From Rhodobacter capsulatus (lineage in GTDB: Bacteria; Pseudomonadota; Alphaproteobacteria; Rhodobacterales; Rhodobacteraceae): 64,000 bases of DNA. The position numbers and the translations under genes are program-made. The stretch is from assembly GCF_005144475.1 (NCBI RefSeq), contig NZ_SWJZ01000050.1, positions 1 to 64,000 on the forward strand, read 5' to 3'. Positions 1 to 8,940 of this stretch are shown one piece after another; the first letter of the stretch is position 1, and each line of letters begins with the position of its first letter. Below the pieces are notes generated by a model. It was not told where the DNA came from. It saw nothing but the letters and a program-made list of their open reading frames with translations, and ran no database searches.

Positions 1-123
1 CGGCTGGCCCGGGCGGCGCTGGCGCTGCCGCCGGGGCTGGGCGCGGTGCGGGTGCTGAACGACGGCCCGCCCGCGGCCGGGATCGCCGCGCTGATCGCGG
101 CGCTTCAGCCCGACAGCGCATGA
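1..123 (+). CDS. phnN: PhnN-like ribose 1,5-bisphosphate phosphokinase, C-terminal end (partial)
   Basis: Only the last 40 codons are in the window; the frame is open from base 1 to the TGA at 121-123. The tail contains a short VLNDGPPAAG stretch followed by an Ala/Leu-rich helix, as at the end of PhnN kinases. PhnN phosphorylates ribose 1,5-bisphosphate to PRPP after C-P lyase cleavage of phosphonates. The assignment leans on context: the next genes are a phosphonate-operon DUF1045 protein and phnM. Its last 19 bases overlap, tail to tail, the 3' end of the opposite-strand DUF1045 gene. Too little is present to confirm the kinase motifs, so the family call is an inference. Confidence 0.5.
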   Translation, partial: RLARAALALPPGLGAVRVLNDGPPAAGIAALIAALQPDSA

Positions 124-776
124 GCCGCCAGCAGATGAAACCGTCCCGTCTCATCCTCGCCAAACAGGCACAGCCGATCAAGCCAGCGCGGCTGTGCCAG
201 ATGCGGCGCGAAGAAATCCTGCGCCAGCGGCGCCAGCCGGTCGAGCGTTTCGGCGTCAAGATCGCCGGTCAGCGACATGTGAAAGCGGAATTCCTCGAAA
301 ACAAAGGGATAGCCGTAGGTGGCGAGCAGCTCGCGCTGTCGCGCGCTGAGATGCTCGGGGCGGCGGCGGGCGGTTTCCGCCGCGCTCAACGGCGCGCGGA
401 AGGGCTCGAACCGGGTCACGATCTCGGCGGCGAGGCGGGTCAGCGCCGCGGGCTGGGGCTGCGGGCAGAGCGCGAGGAACCGGCCAAGCCGCGTCACCGC
501 AAGGCCGGGCAGGGGCGCCGGGGCAAGCCGGGCGGCGGTCTCTGCGAGCGCGGCGTGCAGCGCCCCGGGCGTGGTTCCGGCGGCCAGCCGGAACGGCGCT
601 TTCAGCGTGGCATGAAAGCCGTAGGCGCGCGGCGCCGCGGTGGCCGCGGCAAGCCCGGCGATGGCGGGCTGACCGACCGGGCGGCCGGTCGCGGCATCCC
701 GGCCCAGCCAGCCCGACCCGGCCTGCCACAATCCCGCATCGGCGGGGGCGAAATAGAGTGCATGGCGTTTGATCAT
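105..776 (-). CDS. DUF1045 phosphonate-operon protein, 2H phosphoesterase-like
   Basis: A 223-residue protein of the DUF1045 family that accompanies C-P lyase genes. Two His-x-Thr/Ser motifs are visible, HATL in YGFHATLKAPF and HMSL in FRFHMSLTG. This is the signature of the 2H phosphoesterase fold, which suggests hydrolysis of a cyclic phosphate or related ester, though the substrate is unknown to me. The frame stays open further upstream, but the start at 776 (or the adjacent Met at 779) gives the usual family N-terminus MIKRHALYFAP and follows a G-rich ribosome site. It is divergent from phnM, and its 3' end overlaps the convergent phnN tail. Confidence 0.85.
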   Translation of the reverse strand: MIKRHALYFAPADAGLWQAGSGWLGRDAATGRPVGQPAIAGLAAATAAPRAYGFHATLKAPFRLAAGTTPGALHAALAETAARLAPAPLPGLAVTRLGRFLALCPQPQPAALTRLAAEIVTRFEPFRAPLSAAETARRRPEHLSARQRELLATYGYPFVFEEFRFHMSLTGDLDAETLDRLAPLAQDFFAPHLAQPRWLDRLCLFGEDETGRFHLLAAHALSG

Positions 777-801
777 CATGGCCCCCCTGTCGCACCGAAG
801 C

Positions 802-819
802 GTCACCGCAATGTGACAA
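802..819 (-). promoter_or_regulatory. Possible Pho box in the divergent phosphonate promoter region
   Basis: On the minus strand two 7-base units, TTGTCAC and CGGTGAC, are separated by 4 bases. That is the spacing of a PhoB box (CTGTCAY repeats). The first unit matches well and the second only about 5 of 7. The site lies about 25 bases upstream of the DUF1045 start, in the 89-base gap before phnM. The call is an inference from pattern and context. Confidence 0.3.
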
Positions 820-835
820 TCGCCTGCCAAACCCC

Positions 836-847
836 TGTTTGCAAACA
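836..847. promoter_or_regulatory. 12-bp perfect palindrome upstream of phnM
   Basis: TGTTTGCAAACA is a perfect palindrome 18 bases before the phnM start. It could be an operator for a dimeric regulator. No regulator gene is visible in the window to support this. Confidence 0.25.
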
Positions 848-865
848 AAACCCCCGGAGAAACGG

Positions 866-2011
866 ATGACCGAGACGATTTTGGCCAATGCCATGCTTGT
901 GCTGCCCGAGGGCGTGATGCCCGGGCATCTGGTGCTGCGCGACGGGCTGATCGCCGAGATCGGCGCGGGGCGCGCGGTGCCGAAAGGCGCGCTCGATTGC
1001 GACGGCGATCTGCTGGCGCCGGGGCTGATCGAGCTGCACACCGACAATCTGGAGCGCCATATCGAGCCGCGTCCGAAAGTGGCCTGGCCGCATGCCGATG
1101 CGATCATCGCCCATGATGCGGAACTGTGTTCGGTGGGCATCACCACGGTTTTCGACGCGCTGCGGGTGGGCTCGATCGGGGCGTCGGGGGGGCGTTCGGA
1201 CTACCGCGAATATGCGCGCGCGCTGGCCGACGAGATCTTGCAGATGCGGGCGCGGGACGGGGTCCGGATCTCGCATTACCTGCATCTGCGCGCCGAGATC
1301 TGTTCGGAAACGCTGCTCGACGAGCTGGCGAAATTCGGCCCCGAAGATCGGGTGGGCATCGTCAGCCTGATGGATCACACCCCCGGCGCGCGGCAGTTTC
1401 GCGACCTCTCGAAGCTGCGCGATTATGTGCGCAAGAAACACGGGCTGAGCGAGGCGGAGTTTCTGACCCATGTCGAGCAGGAAAAGGCGCTGAAGGCGCG
1501 GCACGGCGCGGCGCATGAGGCGGGGGCGGTGGCCGCCGCGCGCCGTCTGGGCGCGGCGCTGGCCAGCCATGACGACACCACGCCCGAGCATGTCGCCGTC
1601 TCGCACGGCCATGGGGTGCGGTTTGCCGAGTTTCCGACCACCTTCGAGGCGGCGCAGGCCTGTCGCGATCATGGCATCGCGGTGATGATGGGGGCGCCGA
1701 ACCTGATCCGCGGCGGCTCGCATTCGGGCAATGTCGCGGCGCAGGCGCTGGCCGAGGCGGATCTGCTGGACATCCTGTCGTCGGATTACGTGCCGGGGGC
1801 GCTTTTGTCGGCGGCGCTGCTTCTGGGCGACATCTGGGGGGATGTGGCGCGCGGGCTCTCCACGGTGACGGCGGCGCCGGCGCAGGCGGTGGGGCTGGCC
1901 GATCGCGGCCGGATCGCGCCGGGGCTGCGCGCCGATCTGATCCGGGCGCATCGGGTGGAGCGCACGGCGGCGCTGCGCGGGGTCTGGGTGCGCGGGCGCC
2001 GCGTCGGTTGA
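866..2011 (+). CDS. phnM: Alpha-D-ribose 1-methylphosphonate 5-triphosphate diphosphatase PhnM
   Basis: A 381-residue amidohydrolase-family protein. It removes pyrophosphate from ribose 1-methylphosphonate 5-triphosphate, the step before C-P bond cleavage. The amidohydrolase start motif is clear (LLAPGLIELHTDNLERH, about residues 52-68), and the alternating barrel pattern runs to the C-terminus, where the GRIAPGLRADLI segment is typical of the superfamily. The start at 866 is preceded by GGAGA. The open frame extends 9 codons upstream, but that part has no homology-like features. The gene is divergent from the DUF1045 gene and ends at a hairpin shared with the convergent pyc gene. Confidence 0.93.
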   Translation: MTETILANAMLVLPEGVMPGHLVLRDGLIAEIGAGRAVPKGALDCDGDLLAPGLIELHTDNLERHIEPRPKVAWPHADAIIAHDAELCSVGITTVFDALRVGSIGASGGRSDYREYARALADEILQMRARDGVRISHYLHLRAEICSETLLDELAKFGPEDRVGIVSLMDHTPGARQFRDLSKLRDYVRKKHGLSEAEFLTHVEQEKALKARHGAAHEAGAVAAARRLGAALASHDDTTPEHVAVSHGHGVRFAEFPTTFEAAQACRDHGIAVMMGAPNLIRGGSHSGNVAAQALAEADLLDILSSDYVPGALLSAALLLGDIWGDVARGLSTVTAAPAQAVGLADRGRIAPGLRADLIRAHRVERTAALRGVWVRGRRVG

Positions 2012-2037
2012 GAAAACGGGCGCCCCTTGGGGCGCCC
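2012..2037 (-). terminator. Intrinsic terminator of pyc, hairpin shared with phnM
   Basis: The 9-bp GC stem 2018-2026/2029-2037 has a 2-base loop. Read on the minus strand it is followed by GTTTTCT, a proper U-tract for pyruvate carboxylase transcripts. Read on the plus strand, after phnM, no U-tract follows. Confidence 0.75.
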
Positions 2038-2062
2038 GCTGCCTGTTCTGGCGCGGAGCGGC

Positions 2063-5000
2063 CTATTCCAGCTCGATCAGCAGGTCTTTCGCGTCGATCT
2101 GGCTGCCCGGGGTGACATGCAGCGCCTTCACCGTGGCCTCGCGCTCGGCATGCAGGCCGGTTTCCATCTTCATCGCCTCGATCGTCAGCATCAGATCGCC
2201 CGGACGCAGCTTTTGCCCCACGGTCACCGCCACCGCGGCGATCGAGCCCGGCATCGGCGCGCCGACATGGCCCGCATTCGCCGGATCGGCCTTCGGTTTC
2301 GCCTTGGTCGCGGCCTTGACCTGCCGGTTCGGCACCCGCACCGCGCGGGGCTGGCCGTTCAGTTCAAAGAACACCTTGGCATCGCCGGTCTCGTCGGTCT
2401 CGCCCACGGTCTGCAGCCGGATTTCCAGCGTCTTGCCGGGGTCGATCTCGGCGGTGATTTCCGAGCCGGGCGCCATGCCGTAGAAAAAGACCGGGGTGGG
2501 CAGGGTCCGCACCGGGCCATAGCTCCGATGCCGCCCCATGTAATCGAGGAAGACCTTGGGATACATCAGATAGCCCGCCAGATCCTCGTCATCGACGGCG
2601 CGGCCCTCCATGTCCGCCGAGAGCTTCGCCCGCACCGCTTCCAGATCGACCGGCGGCAGATGCTTGCCCGGCCGTTCCGTGCTGGCGGTCTCGCCCTTGA
2701 GCACCTTGGCCACGATCGCCTCGGGCCAGCCGCCGGGCGGTTGGCCAAGGTTGCCGCGCAGCATGTCCACCACCGAGTCGGGGAAGGCCATGTCCTTGGC
2801 CGGGTTCAGCACGTCGTCTTTCGTCAGGTTCTGCGCCACCATCATCAGCGCCATGTCGCCCACGACTTTCGACGACGGCGTGACCTTGACGATATCGCCG
2901 AAGATCTGGTTCGCATCGGCATAGGCCTGCGCCACCTCGTGCCAGCGTTCCTCAAGGCCAAGGCTGCGCGCCTGCGCCTTCAGGTTGGTGAACTGCCCGC
3001 CGGGCATTTCGTGCAGATAGACTTCCGAGGCCGGGGCTTCGAGACCGCTTTCAAAGGCGGCGTATTGATGCCGCACGCCTTCCCAGTAGTTCGACAGCGC
3101 GCGGATCGCGGCGATATCAAGGCCGGTGTCGCGCTCGGTATGGGCCATCGCCTCGACGATCGAGCCAAGGCAGGGCTGCGAGGTGCCCCCCGAGAACGCA
3201 TCCATCGCCGCGTCGATCGCATCCACCCCGGCATCGGCCGCGGCCAGCACGGTGGCGCCCGCAATGCCGCTGGTGTCATGGGTGTGGAAGTGGATCGGCA
3301 GGCCGACTTCTTCCTTCAGCGCGGTGATCAGCGCCCGGGCGGCGGCGGGTTTCAAAAGCCCCGCCATGTCCTTGAGGCCCAGCACATGCGCCCCCGCGGC
3401 CTCCAGCTCCTTCGCCATGCCGACGTAATACTTCAGGTCGTATTTCGCCCGATCCGGGTTCAGGATGTCGCCGGTGTAGCAGATCGTGCCTTCGCAGATC
3501 TTGTTCGCTTCCACCACCGCATCCATCGCCACGCGCATGTTCTCGACCCAGTTCAGGCTGTCGAAGACGCGGAAGACATCGACGCCCGAACTCGCGGCCT
3601 GACGCACGAAGAACTGCACCACGTTGTCGGGGTAATTCGTGTAGCCGACCCCGTTCGAGGCGCGCAAAAGCATCTGCGTGAGAATATTGGGCATCCGGGT
3701 GCGGATGTCGCGCAGCCGCTGCCAGGGGCATTCCTGCAAGAAGCGGTAAGCCACGTCAAAGGTCGCGCCGCCCCAGCATTCGACCGAGAAGAGCCCGGGC
3801 AGGTTCGCCGCATAGACCGGCGCCGCCTTGATCATGTCGATCGAGCGCATCCGGGTCGCCAGAAGCGACTGATGGCCGTCGCGCATCGTCGTGTCGGTGA
3901 TCAAAAGCTTCTTCTGATCGCGCATCCAGTCCGCCACCGCCTTCGGGCCGTCGCGGTCGAGCCTGTCGCGGGTGCCCGGCGTGACCGGGCCGCGCAGGGC
4001 GGGCAGGCGCGGCGGCTTCGCCTCGGCATGGGGTTTCGGACGGCCCGCGGTCTCGGGGTGACCGTTCACCGAGATGTCGGCGATATAGGTCAGGATCTTC
4101 GTCGCCCGGTCGCGGCGCTTCTTGAAGGCGAACAGATCCGGCGTCGTGTCGATGAACTTCGTCGTGTAGCTCATGTCGAGGAAGGTCGGATGCTTGAGCA
4201 GGTTGATGACGAAATCGATGTTCGTGCTGACGCCGCGGATGCGGAATTCGCGCAACGCCCGGTCCATCCGCTTGATCGTCTGATCCGGGGTCTGCGCCCA
4301 GGCGGTGACCTTCACCAGAAGCGAGTCGTAGTAACGGGTGATCACGCCGCCCGCATAGGCCGTGCCGCCATCCAGACGAATGCCCATGCCGGTGGCCGAG
4401 CGATAGGCGGTCAGACGGCCATAATCGGGGATGAAGTTGTTTTGCGGGTCCTCGGTCGTCACCCGGCATTGCAGCGCATGGCCATTAAGCTTGATGTCCG
4501 CCTGACAGGCGACCCCGGTCGCCTCGGCGAGGGTCGCGCCCTCGGCGATGCGGATCTGGCTTTGCACGATGTCGATGCCGGTGACCTGTTCGGTGACCGT
4601 ATGTTCGACCTGCACGCGCGGATTGACCTCGATGAAGTAGAACTTCTGGCTGTCCATATCCATCAGGAATTCGACCGTGCCCGCGTTCTGATAGCCGACC
4701 GCATTGCCGATCTTCAGCGCCAGCGCGCAGACCTCGGCGCGTTGGGCTTCGGTCAGATAGGGGGCGGGGGCGCGTTCGACGACCTTCTGGTTGCGCCGCT
4801 GCACGGTGCAGTCACGCTCAAACAGGTGATAAAGCCCGCCGTGGCTGTCGCCAAGCAGCTGCACTTCCACATGCCGGGCGCGCAGGATCATCTTTTCCAG
4901 ATAGCCCTCGCCATTGCCAAAGGCGGCCTCGGCCTCGCGCCGGCCCTCGCGCACCTTTTCAACCAGCTCGTCGGGGCCAAGGATCGGCCGCATGCCGCGC

Positions 5001-5497
5001 CCGCCGCCGCCCCAGCTGGCCTTGAGCATCAGCGGATAGCCGATCTCGGCCGCCTCGCGCTTGATCGCGTCGAAATCCTCGCCCAGAACCTCGGTCGCGG
5101 GAATGACCGGCACGCCCGCCGCCATCGCCACCTTGCGCGCCGAGGCCTTGTCGCCAAGCGCCCGCATCGTGGCCGCTTTCGGGCCGATGAAGGTGATGCC
5201 CGCCTTGTCGCAAGCCTCGACGAATTCGGGGTTTTCCGACAAAAGCCCATAGCCCGGGTGGATCGCGTCGGCGCCCGAATCCTGCGCCACGCGGATGATC
5301 TCGTCGATCGACAGATAGGCGCCGACGGGCGAAAGCCCCGCGCCGATGCGGTAGGCCTCGTCGGATTTGAACCGGTGCAGCGACAGCTTGTCTTCCTCGG
5401 CATAGACGGCGACGGTCTTCTTGCCGAGTTCGTTCGCAGCACGCAGCACGCGGATGGCAATCTCGCCGCGGTTTGCGACCAGAATCTTTTCGAACAT
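2063..5497 (-). CDS. pyc: Pyruvate carboxylase
   Basis: A 1144-residue single-chain biotin enzyme that carboxylates pyruvate to oxaloacetate using ATP and bicarbonate, replenishing the TCA cycle. Order: biotin carboxylase/ATP-grasp (about 1-450, with KILVANRGEIAIR at the start and a GGGGRGMR glycine loop), carboxyltransferase barrel (TTMRDGHQSLLATRMR near residue 540), hinge domain, and a C-terminal biotinyl domain whose Lys lies in EAMKME. Length and order match the alpha4-type enzyme. The start MFEKILVANRGE is preceded by GGGGAG. The gene stands alone, convergent with phnM. A very long opposite-strand frame here is a codon-bias shadow. Confidence 0.97.
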   Translation of the reverse strand: MFEKILVANRGEIAIRVLRAANELGKKTVAVYAEEDKLSLHRFKSDEAYRIGAGLSPVGAYLSIDEIIRVAQDSGADAIHPGYGLLSENPEFVEACDKAGITFIGPKAATMRALGDKASARKVAMAAGVPVIPATEVLGEDFDAIKREAAEIGYPLMLKASWGGGGRGMRPILGPDELVEKVREGRREAEAAFGNGEGYLEKMILRARHVEVQLLGDSHGGLYHLFERDCTVQRRNQKVVERAPAPYLTEAQRAEVCALALKIGNAVGYQNAGTVEFLMDMDSQKFYFIEVNPRVQVEHTVTEQVTGIDIVQSQIRIAEGATLAEATGVACQADIKLNGHALQCRVTTEDPQNNFIPDYGRLTAYRSATGMGIRLDGGTAYAGGVITRYYDSLLVKVTAWAQTPDQTIKRMDRALREFRIRGVSTNIDFVINLLKHPTFLDMSYTTKFIDTTPDLFAFKKRRDRATKILTYIADISVNGHPETAGRPKPHAEAKPPRLPALRGPVTPGTRDRLDRDGPKAVADWMRDQKKLLITDTTMRDGHQSLLATRMRSIDMIKAAPVYAANLPGLFSVECWGGATFDVAYRFLQECPWQRLRDIRTRMPNILTQMLLRASNGVGYTNYPDNVVQFFVRQAASSGVDVFRVFDSLNWVENMRVAMDAVVEANKICEGTICYTGDILNPDRAKYDLKYYVGMAKELEAAGAHVLGLKDMAGLLKPAAARALITALKEEVGLPIHFHTHDTSGIAGATVLAAADAGVDAIDAAMDAFSGGTSQPCLGSIVEAMAHTERDTGLDIAAIRALSNYWEGVRHQYAAFESGLEAPASEVYLHEMPGGQFTNLKAQARSLGLEERWHEVAQAYADANQIFGDIVKVTPSSKVVGDMALMMVAQNLTKDDVLNPAKDMAFPDSVVDMLRGNLGQPPGGWPEAIVAKVLKGETASTERPGKHLPPVDLEAVRAKLSADMEGRAVDDEDLAGYLMYPKVFLDYMGRHRSYGPVRTLPTPVFFYGMAPGSEITAEIDPGKTLEIRLQTVGETDETGDAKVFFELNGQPRAVRVPNRQVKAATKAKPKADPANAGHVGAPMPGSIAAVAVTVGQKLRPGDLMLTIEAMKMETGLHAEREATVKALHVTPGSQIDAKDLLIELE

Positions 5498-5634
5498 GTG
5501 AGGTCTCCCCGAAAACGCAGCCCGCACAGCGGGAGGTCAGGGCGAAACCTAACGGCGCCGCAACGCGGCGCAAGGCAAAACTTGCGAAATCGGGCAAATT
5601 AACTGGCCAATTTCGCGATGTTTGCAAAGGGGCC

Positions 5635-7437
5635 TTACTTCCAGCAGGCGATCTGCACGGTGAAGCCCTGCGCGAGCGCCGAGATGTCCTCGGCCGCCAG
5701 CGTGCCCCCCGTTTCGGCCGCCAGCGGCGCAAAGCCCTGCGCCGTCAGAACCGGCACCAGCGCCGAGGTCTGCACCGCCACCGTCATCTCGGGCGGCAGC
5801 AGTTTCGCCGTCTCGCCGTCCCGCGGCAGGACCACGCCCAGAACCGCCCCCGCGCCATCCAGCACCGGGCCGCCGACATCGCCCGGCAGCGTCTTCACCG
5901 CCAGCCGCGCCCGCTCGGTCTCGCCCGCAAGGCCGGTCAGGTCCGAGAGCGTGCCGAAGCTGAGCACCGGCGCCGACAGCGCCTCGGGATAGGAAAACCC
6001 GGCCACCGCCAGCGCCGCGCCGCGCCCCGCGGTGACGGTCTCGAACCGCGCCACGGCGGGCGGGGCGAGGGGTTCGAGCGGCTGCAGAACGGCAATGCCA
6101 AGGCGGGGATCGGCAAAGGCGATCTTCGCGGGCGCATCCTCGATCGTGACCCGGCCGCAGCTGCCCAGCCCCTCGGCGGCGGTCAGCACCGTGCCTTGCG
6201 TATCGATGAACAGCCCCGAACGGGCAAATTCCGGGTGGCGCACGTCAAGCCCGGCGATCAGATCGGCGCGTCCGACCGCCATCGGCTGGCCCAAGGTCGG
6301 GTCGAGCGCGGTCTCGCCCAGCGGCGTGAAGCTGGCCTTCATCGCCGCCAGCACGCGGGCCATCCGCGGGGCGTCGGCGGCCGGATAGACCAGCGTGAAG
6401 CCCTTGATCAGGCCCTTGGAGAGCCGGACCTCGGTCACGGAATGGATCTGCGCATCCTCGCCCACCAGCGAAAAGCCGGATTTGTCGCGGCTGCGCGGGC
6501 CGGTCGTCGGCACGATTTCCAAAGACGCCATCGCGTCGTAAAGCCCGTAAAGCGTGTTCTGATCGCCCGGTTCGGAAATCAGCAGCACCCGCACGCCGGA
6601 CGCATCCTTGGCGCGGTAATGCACGAAGGGCGGGTCGTAATGGTCGAACTCGATCAGCCCCAGCGGCAGGTCGATCCCGATCCCGGCCTTGGTTTCCTCG
6701 ACCGGGGTGATGCCGAGCGCGGATTTCTCGGCCGTCACCGTATCCAGCAATTGCCGCAGCTCGGCCGATTTCAGCACGCCCGTCGGCTCGAAACCGTGGC
6801 TGTCCTGCCAGGCGGCGATCGAGGCGCGGGTGCCGCGTCCGAAAGCGCCATCGACGCCACCGGAATAGACCCCCACCCATTCAAGGGCGTCCTGAACGCG
6901 CATCCGCCCCTCGCGGCCCATCGCCTCCTCGGCGCGGCGCGCATCGGCCAGCGTCTCGACCGGCGGCGGCGCCGGTTCGGCCGCCGGTTCGGCGGTGGGT
7001 TCGGCGGCTGGAACCGGGGCGGGTTCTGCGGTGGGTTCGGCGGCGGCTTCGGGGGCAGGGGCGGCGCCGATGGTGGCCGCGGGCCAGAACTGCGCCCGGT
7101 ACCGGCTGCCGTCGGCGACATAGCTGTCGGCCGGGATCGTGCCCGCGTTGCGCATCTGCCGCAGCGCCTCGGCGGCGATTTCGGGCGTGTCATAGGGACC
7201 AAGCGCCACGCCATACCAGCCGCCCGGCAGGGTGAAGCCCGCGGCATCGGGGAAGCTTGTCGCCAGATCGCGCAGCCGCGTCTGCGCCTGATCCAGCGTC
7301 GGCAGCGCCTCGATCTGCACCCAGGCGGTCTCCGCCGCCGCCAGACCGGGCGCCAGACTGGCCGCCAGACTGGCCCAGACCGTCAGCGTCATCCCCAGCA
7401 CGCCCGCGCGTAGCGCCGACCGTTTCCCCGCCCCCAT
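5635..7437 (-). CDS. Exported SPOR-like/peptidoglycan-binding protein with degenerate trypsin-like domain
   Basis: 600 residues. A hydrophobic signal segment (about 10-35, ending LAAAE) is followed by a SPOR-like domain (about 38-120), an Ala/Glu/Pro linker (125-165), a peptidoglycan-binding type 1 helical domain (about 175-232, with VGVYSGGVDGAFGRGT), a unique middle region, and a C-terminal trypsin-like beta-barrel (about 410-570). In the barrel the usual TAAHC is TAAEG (about 419-423) and the usual GDSGGP is GDVGGP (about 519-524), so both the catalytic His and Ser appear to be missing. It is therefore probably a periplasmic wall-associated binding protein rather than a protease. The start at 7437 follows AGGGGG. 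It is a single gene divergent from glyQ. Confidence 0.8.
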   Translation of the reverse strand: MGAGKRSALRAGVLGMTLTVWASLAASLAPGLAAAETAWVQIEALPTLDQAQTRLRDLATSFPDAAGFTLPGGWYGVALGPYDTPEIAAEALRQMRNAGTIPADSYVADGSRYRAQFWPAATIGAAPAPEAAAEPTAEPAPVPAAEPTAEPAAEPAPPPVETLADARRAEEAMGREGRMRVQDALEWVGVYSGGVDGAFGRGTRASIAAWQDSHGFEPTGVLKSAELRQLLDTVTAEKSALGITPVEETKAGIGIDLPLGLIEFDHYDPPFVHYRAKDASGVRVLLISEPGDQNTLYGLYDAMASLEIVPTTGPRSRDKSGFSLVGEDAQIHSVTEVRLSKGLIKGFTLVYPAADAPRMARVLAAMKASFTPLGETALDPTLGQPMAVGRADLIAGLDVRHPEFARSGLFIDTQGTVLTAAEGLGSCGRVTIEDAPAKIAFADPRLGIAVLQPLEPLAPPAVARFETVTAGRGAALAVAGFSYPEALSAPVLSFGTLSDLTGLAGETERARLAVKTLPGDVGGPVLDGAGAVLGVVLPRDGETAKLLPPEMTVAVQTSALVPVLTAQGFAPLAAETGGTLAAEDISALAQGFTVQIACWK

Positions 7438-7602
7438 GCTGCCCCCTGCATTCTTTCCGTCACGGCTTTGGCGCAAACTAACAGGATGCGCGTCCGCGTC
7501 ACCCCCCAATCGCCGCATTTTCCGCCCCGCAGGGCCGCATCCGGTTGACCCTGTGCCGCCCCTTGCCTAGAGAGGGGGCGTTTCGCTCTCAAGGTCGGTG
7601 AC

Positions 7603-8541
7603 ATGGAAAAACCTGCTGCGCCCCGTTCGTTTCAGGAGATCATCCTGCGGCTGATGACCTATTGGTCCTCGAAGGGCTGCGCGGTCCTGCAGCCCTATGA
7701 CATGGAGGTCGGCGCGGGCACCTTCCACCCGGCCACCACCTTGCGCAGTCTGGGCAGCCAGCCCTGGGCCGCGGCCTATGTCCAGCCCTCGCGCCGCCCG
7801 ACCGATGGCCGCTACGGCGAGAACCCGAACCGGCTGCAGCATTATTATCAATATCAGGTGCTGATCAAACCGAGCCCGCCGGATCTGCAGGCGCTGTATC
7901 TGGGTTCGCTCGAGGCGATCGGCATCGATCTGGGCCTGCATGACATCCGCTTTGTCGAGGATGACTGGGAAAGCCCGACCTTGGGCGCCTGGGGTCTGGG
8001 CTGGGAGGTCTGGTGCGACGGCATGGAAGTGTCGCAATTCACCTATTTCCAGCAGGTCGGCGGGCATGATTGCAAGCCGGTTTCGGGCGAGCTGACCTAT
8101 GGGCTGGAACGTCTGGCGATGTATGTGCTGGGCATCGATCACGTGATGGACCTGCCCTTCAACGATCCCGCATCGCCGATCCCGCTGAAATATGGCGATA
8201 TTTTCCGGCAGACCGAAGAGGAATATTCCCGCCACAATTTCGACGGCGCGAATACAGAGGTGCTCTTGCAACATTTCCTCGATGCCGAGGCGGAATGCGA
8301 ACGGCTGCTCTCCTTCCCGGCCGAGGATCCGAATTCCGGCAAGCGCATCGTCATGGCGCATCCGGCCTATGACCAGTGCATCAAGGCCAGCCATCTGTTC
8401 AACCTGCTCGATGCGCGCGGCGTGATTTCGGTGACCGAGCGGCAGGCCTATATCGGCCGTGTCCGCGCGCTGGCGAAGAAATGCGCCGATGCCTTCGTCA
8501 CCACCACCGCGGGCGGCTGGCGCCCGGAGGCGCAGGCGTGA
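7603..8541 (+). CDS. glyQ: Glycyl-tRNA synthetase alpha subunit
   Basis: 312 residues, the usual length for GlyQ, the catalytic class II subunit of the bacterial alpha2beta2 enzyme that charges tRNA-Gly. The protein opens with [18 protein letters not shown] and contains the class II motif region [15 protein letters not shown] and the stretch [21 protein letters not shown], all strongly conserved. It heads a three-gene unit in which a small exported protein overlaps its stop codon (GTGA) and glyS follows. Confidence 0.97.
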   Translation: MEKPAAPRSFQEIILRLMTYWSSKGCAVLQPYDMEVGAGTFHPATTLRSLGSQPWAAAYVQPSRRPTDGRYGENPNRLQHYYQYQVLIKPSPPDLQALYLGSLEAIGIDLGLHDIRFVEDDWESPTLGAWGLGWEVWCDGMEVSQFTYFQQVGGHDCKPVSGELTYGLERLAMYVLGIDHVMDLPFNDPASPIPLKYGDIFRQTEEEYSRHNFDGANTEVLLQHFLDAEAECERLLSFPAEDPNSGKRIVMAHPAYDQCIKASHLFNLLDARGVISVTERQAYIGRVRALAKKCADAFVTTTAGGWRPEAQA

Positions 8542-8939
8542 CACCGCTTCTGCCTGCCGCGACGGTGCTGGCGCTGGTGACGGGCGCGGTTCCTGCCGAG
8601 GTCGCGCTGACGGCGATCGAAACCGGCCAGCCCGAGCCGATCCTGACCGAGGACTGGCAGGCGGGGCCGGGGGCGCTGGGCTGTTTCCGCACGCCGCTGT
8701 CGCTCGCGTTGCTGACCGAGACCTTCGCGCTTTACGACGCCGCCGCGCCCCGGCCCGCACCGCAGGCGCCCGCCTGTTTCGACGCCGCGCGGATCGGCGC
8801 CGATCTGGCCGCGGGCACGGCGATAGCCTTCCTTGGCGCGCGCAACATCACCCCCGGCGTCGATCGCGTCGTCGCCGTCTATCCCGATGGCCGGGCCTAT
8901 GTCTGGCAGCAACCGAATGACCTTGCGGGGAAAAACTGA
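8538..8939 (+). CDS. Small exported protein encoded between glyQ and glyS
   Basis: 133 residues starting at a GTG that overlaps the glyQ stop (GTGA). It begins with a short signal-like segment ([20 protein letters not shown]), then a small globular region with two Cys (in LGCFRTP and APACFDA) and a C-terminal [15 protein letters not shown] strand-like stretch. I do not recognise the family. Its start inside glyQ and its stop 1 base before glyS show translational coupling, so it is very likely expressed. A link to tRNA charging is not obvious for a protein that looks secreted or lipid-facing. Confidence 0.75.
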   Translation: MTPLLPAATVLALVTGAVPAEVALTAIETGQPEPILTEDWQAGPGALGCFRTPLSLALLTETFALYDAAAPRPAPQAPACFDAARIGADLAAGTAIAFLGARNITPGVDRVVAVYPDGRAYVWQQPNDLAGKN

Positions 8940-8940
8940 C

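Noticed and set aside
2027-5602. 1191-codon open frame opposite to pyc
   Set aside because: Residue composition is His/Arg/Gly/Asp-rich with no domain pattern, a typical antisense shadow of a high-GC gene.
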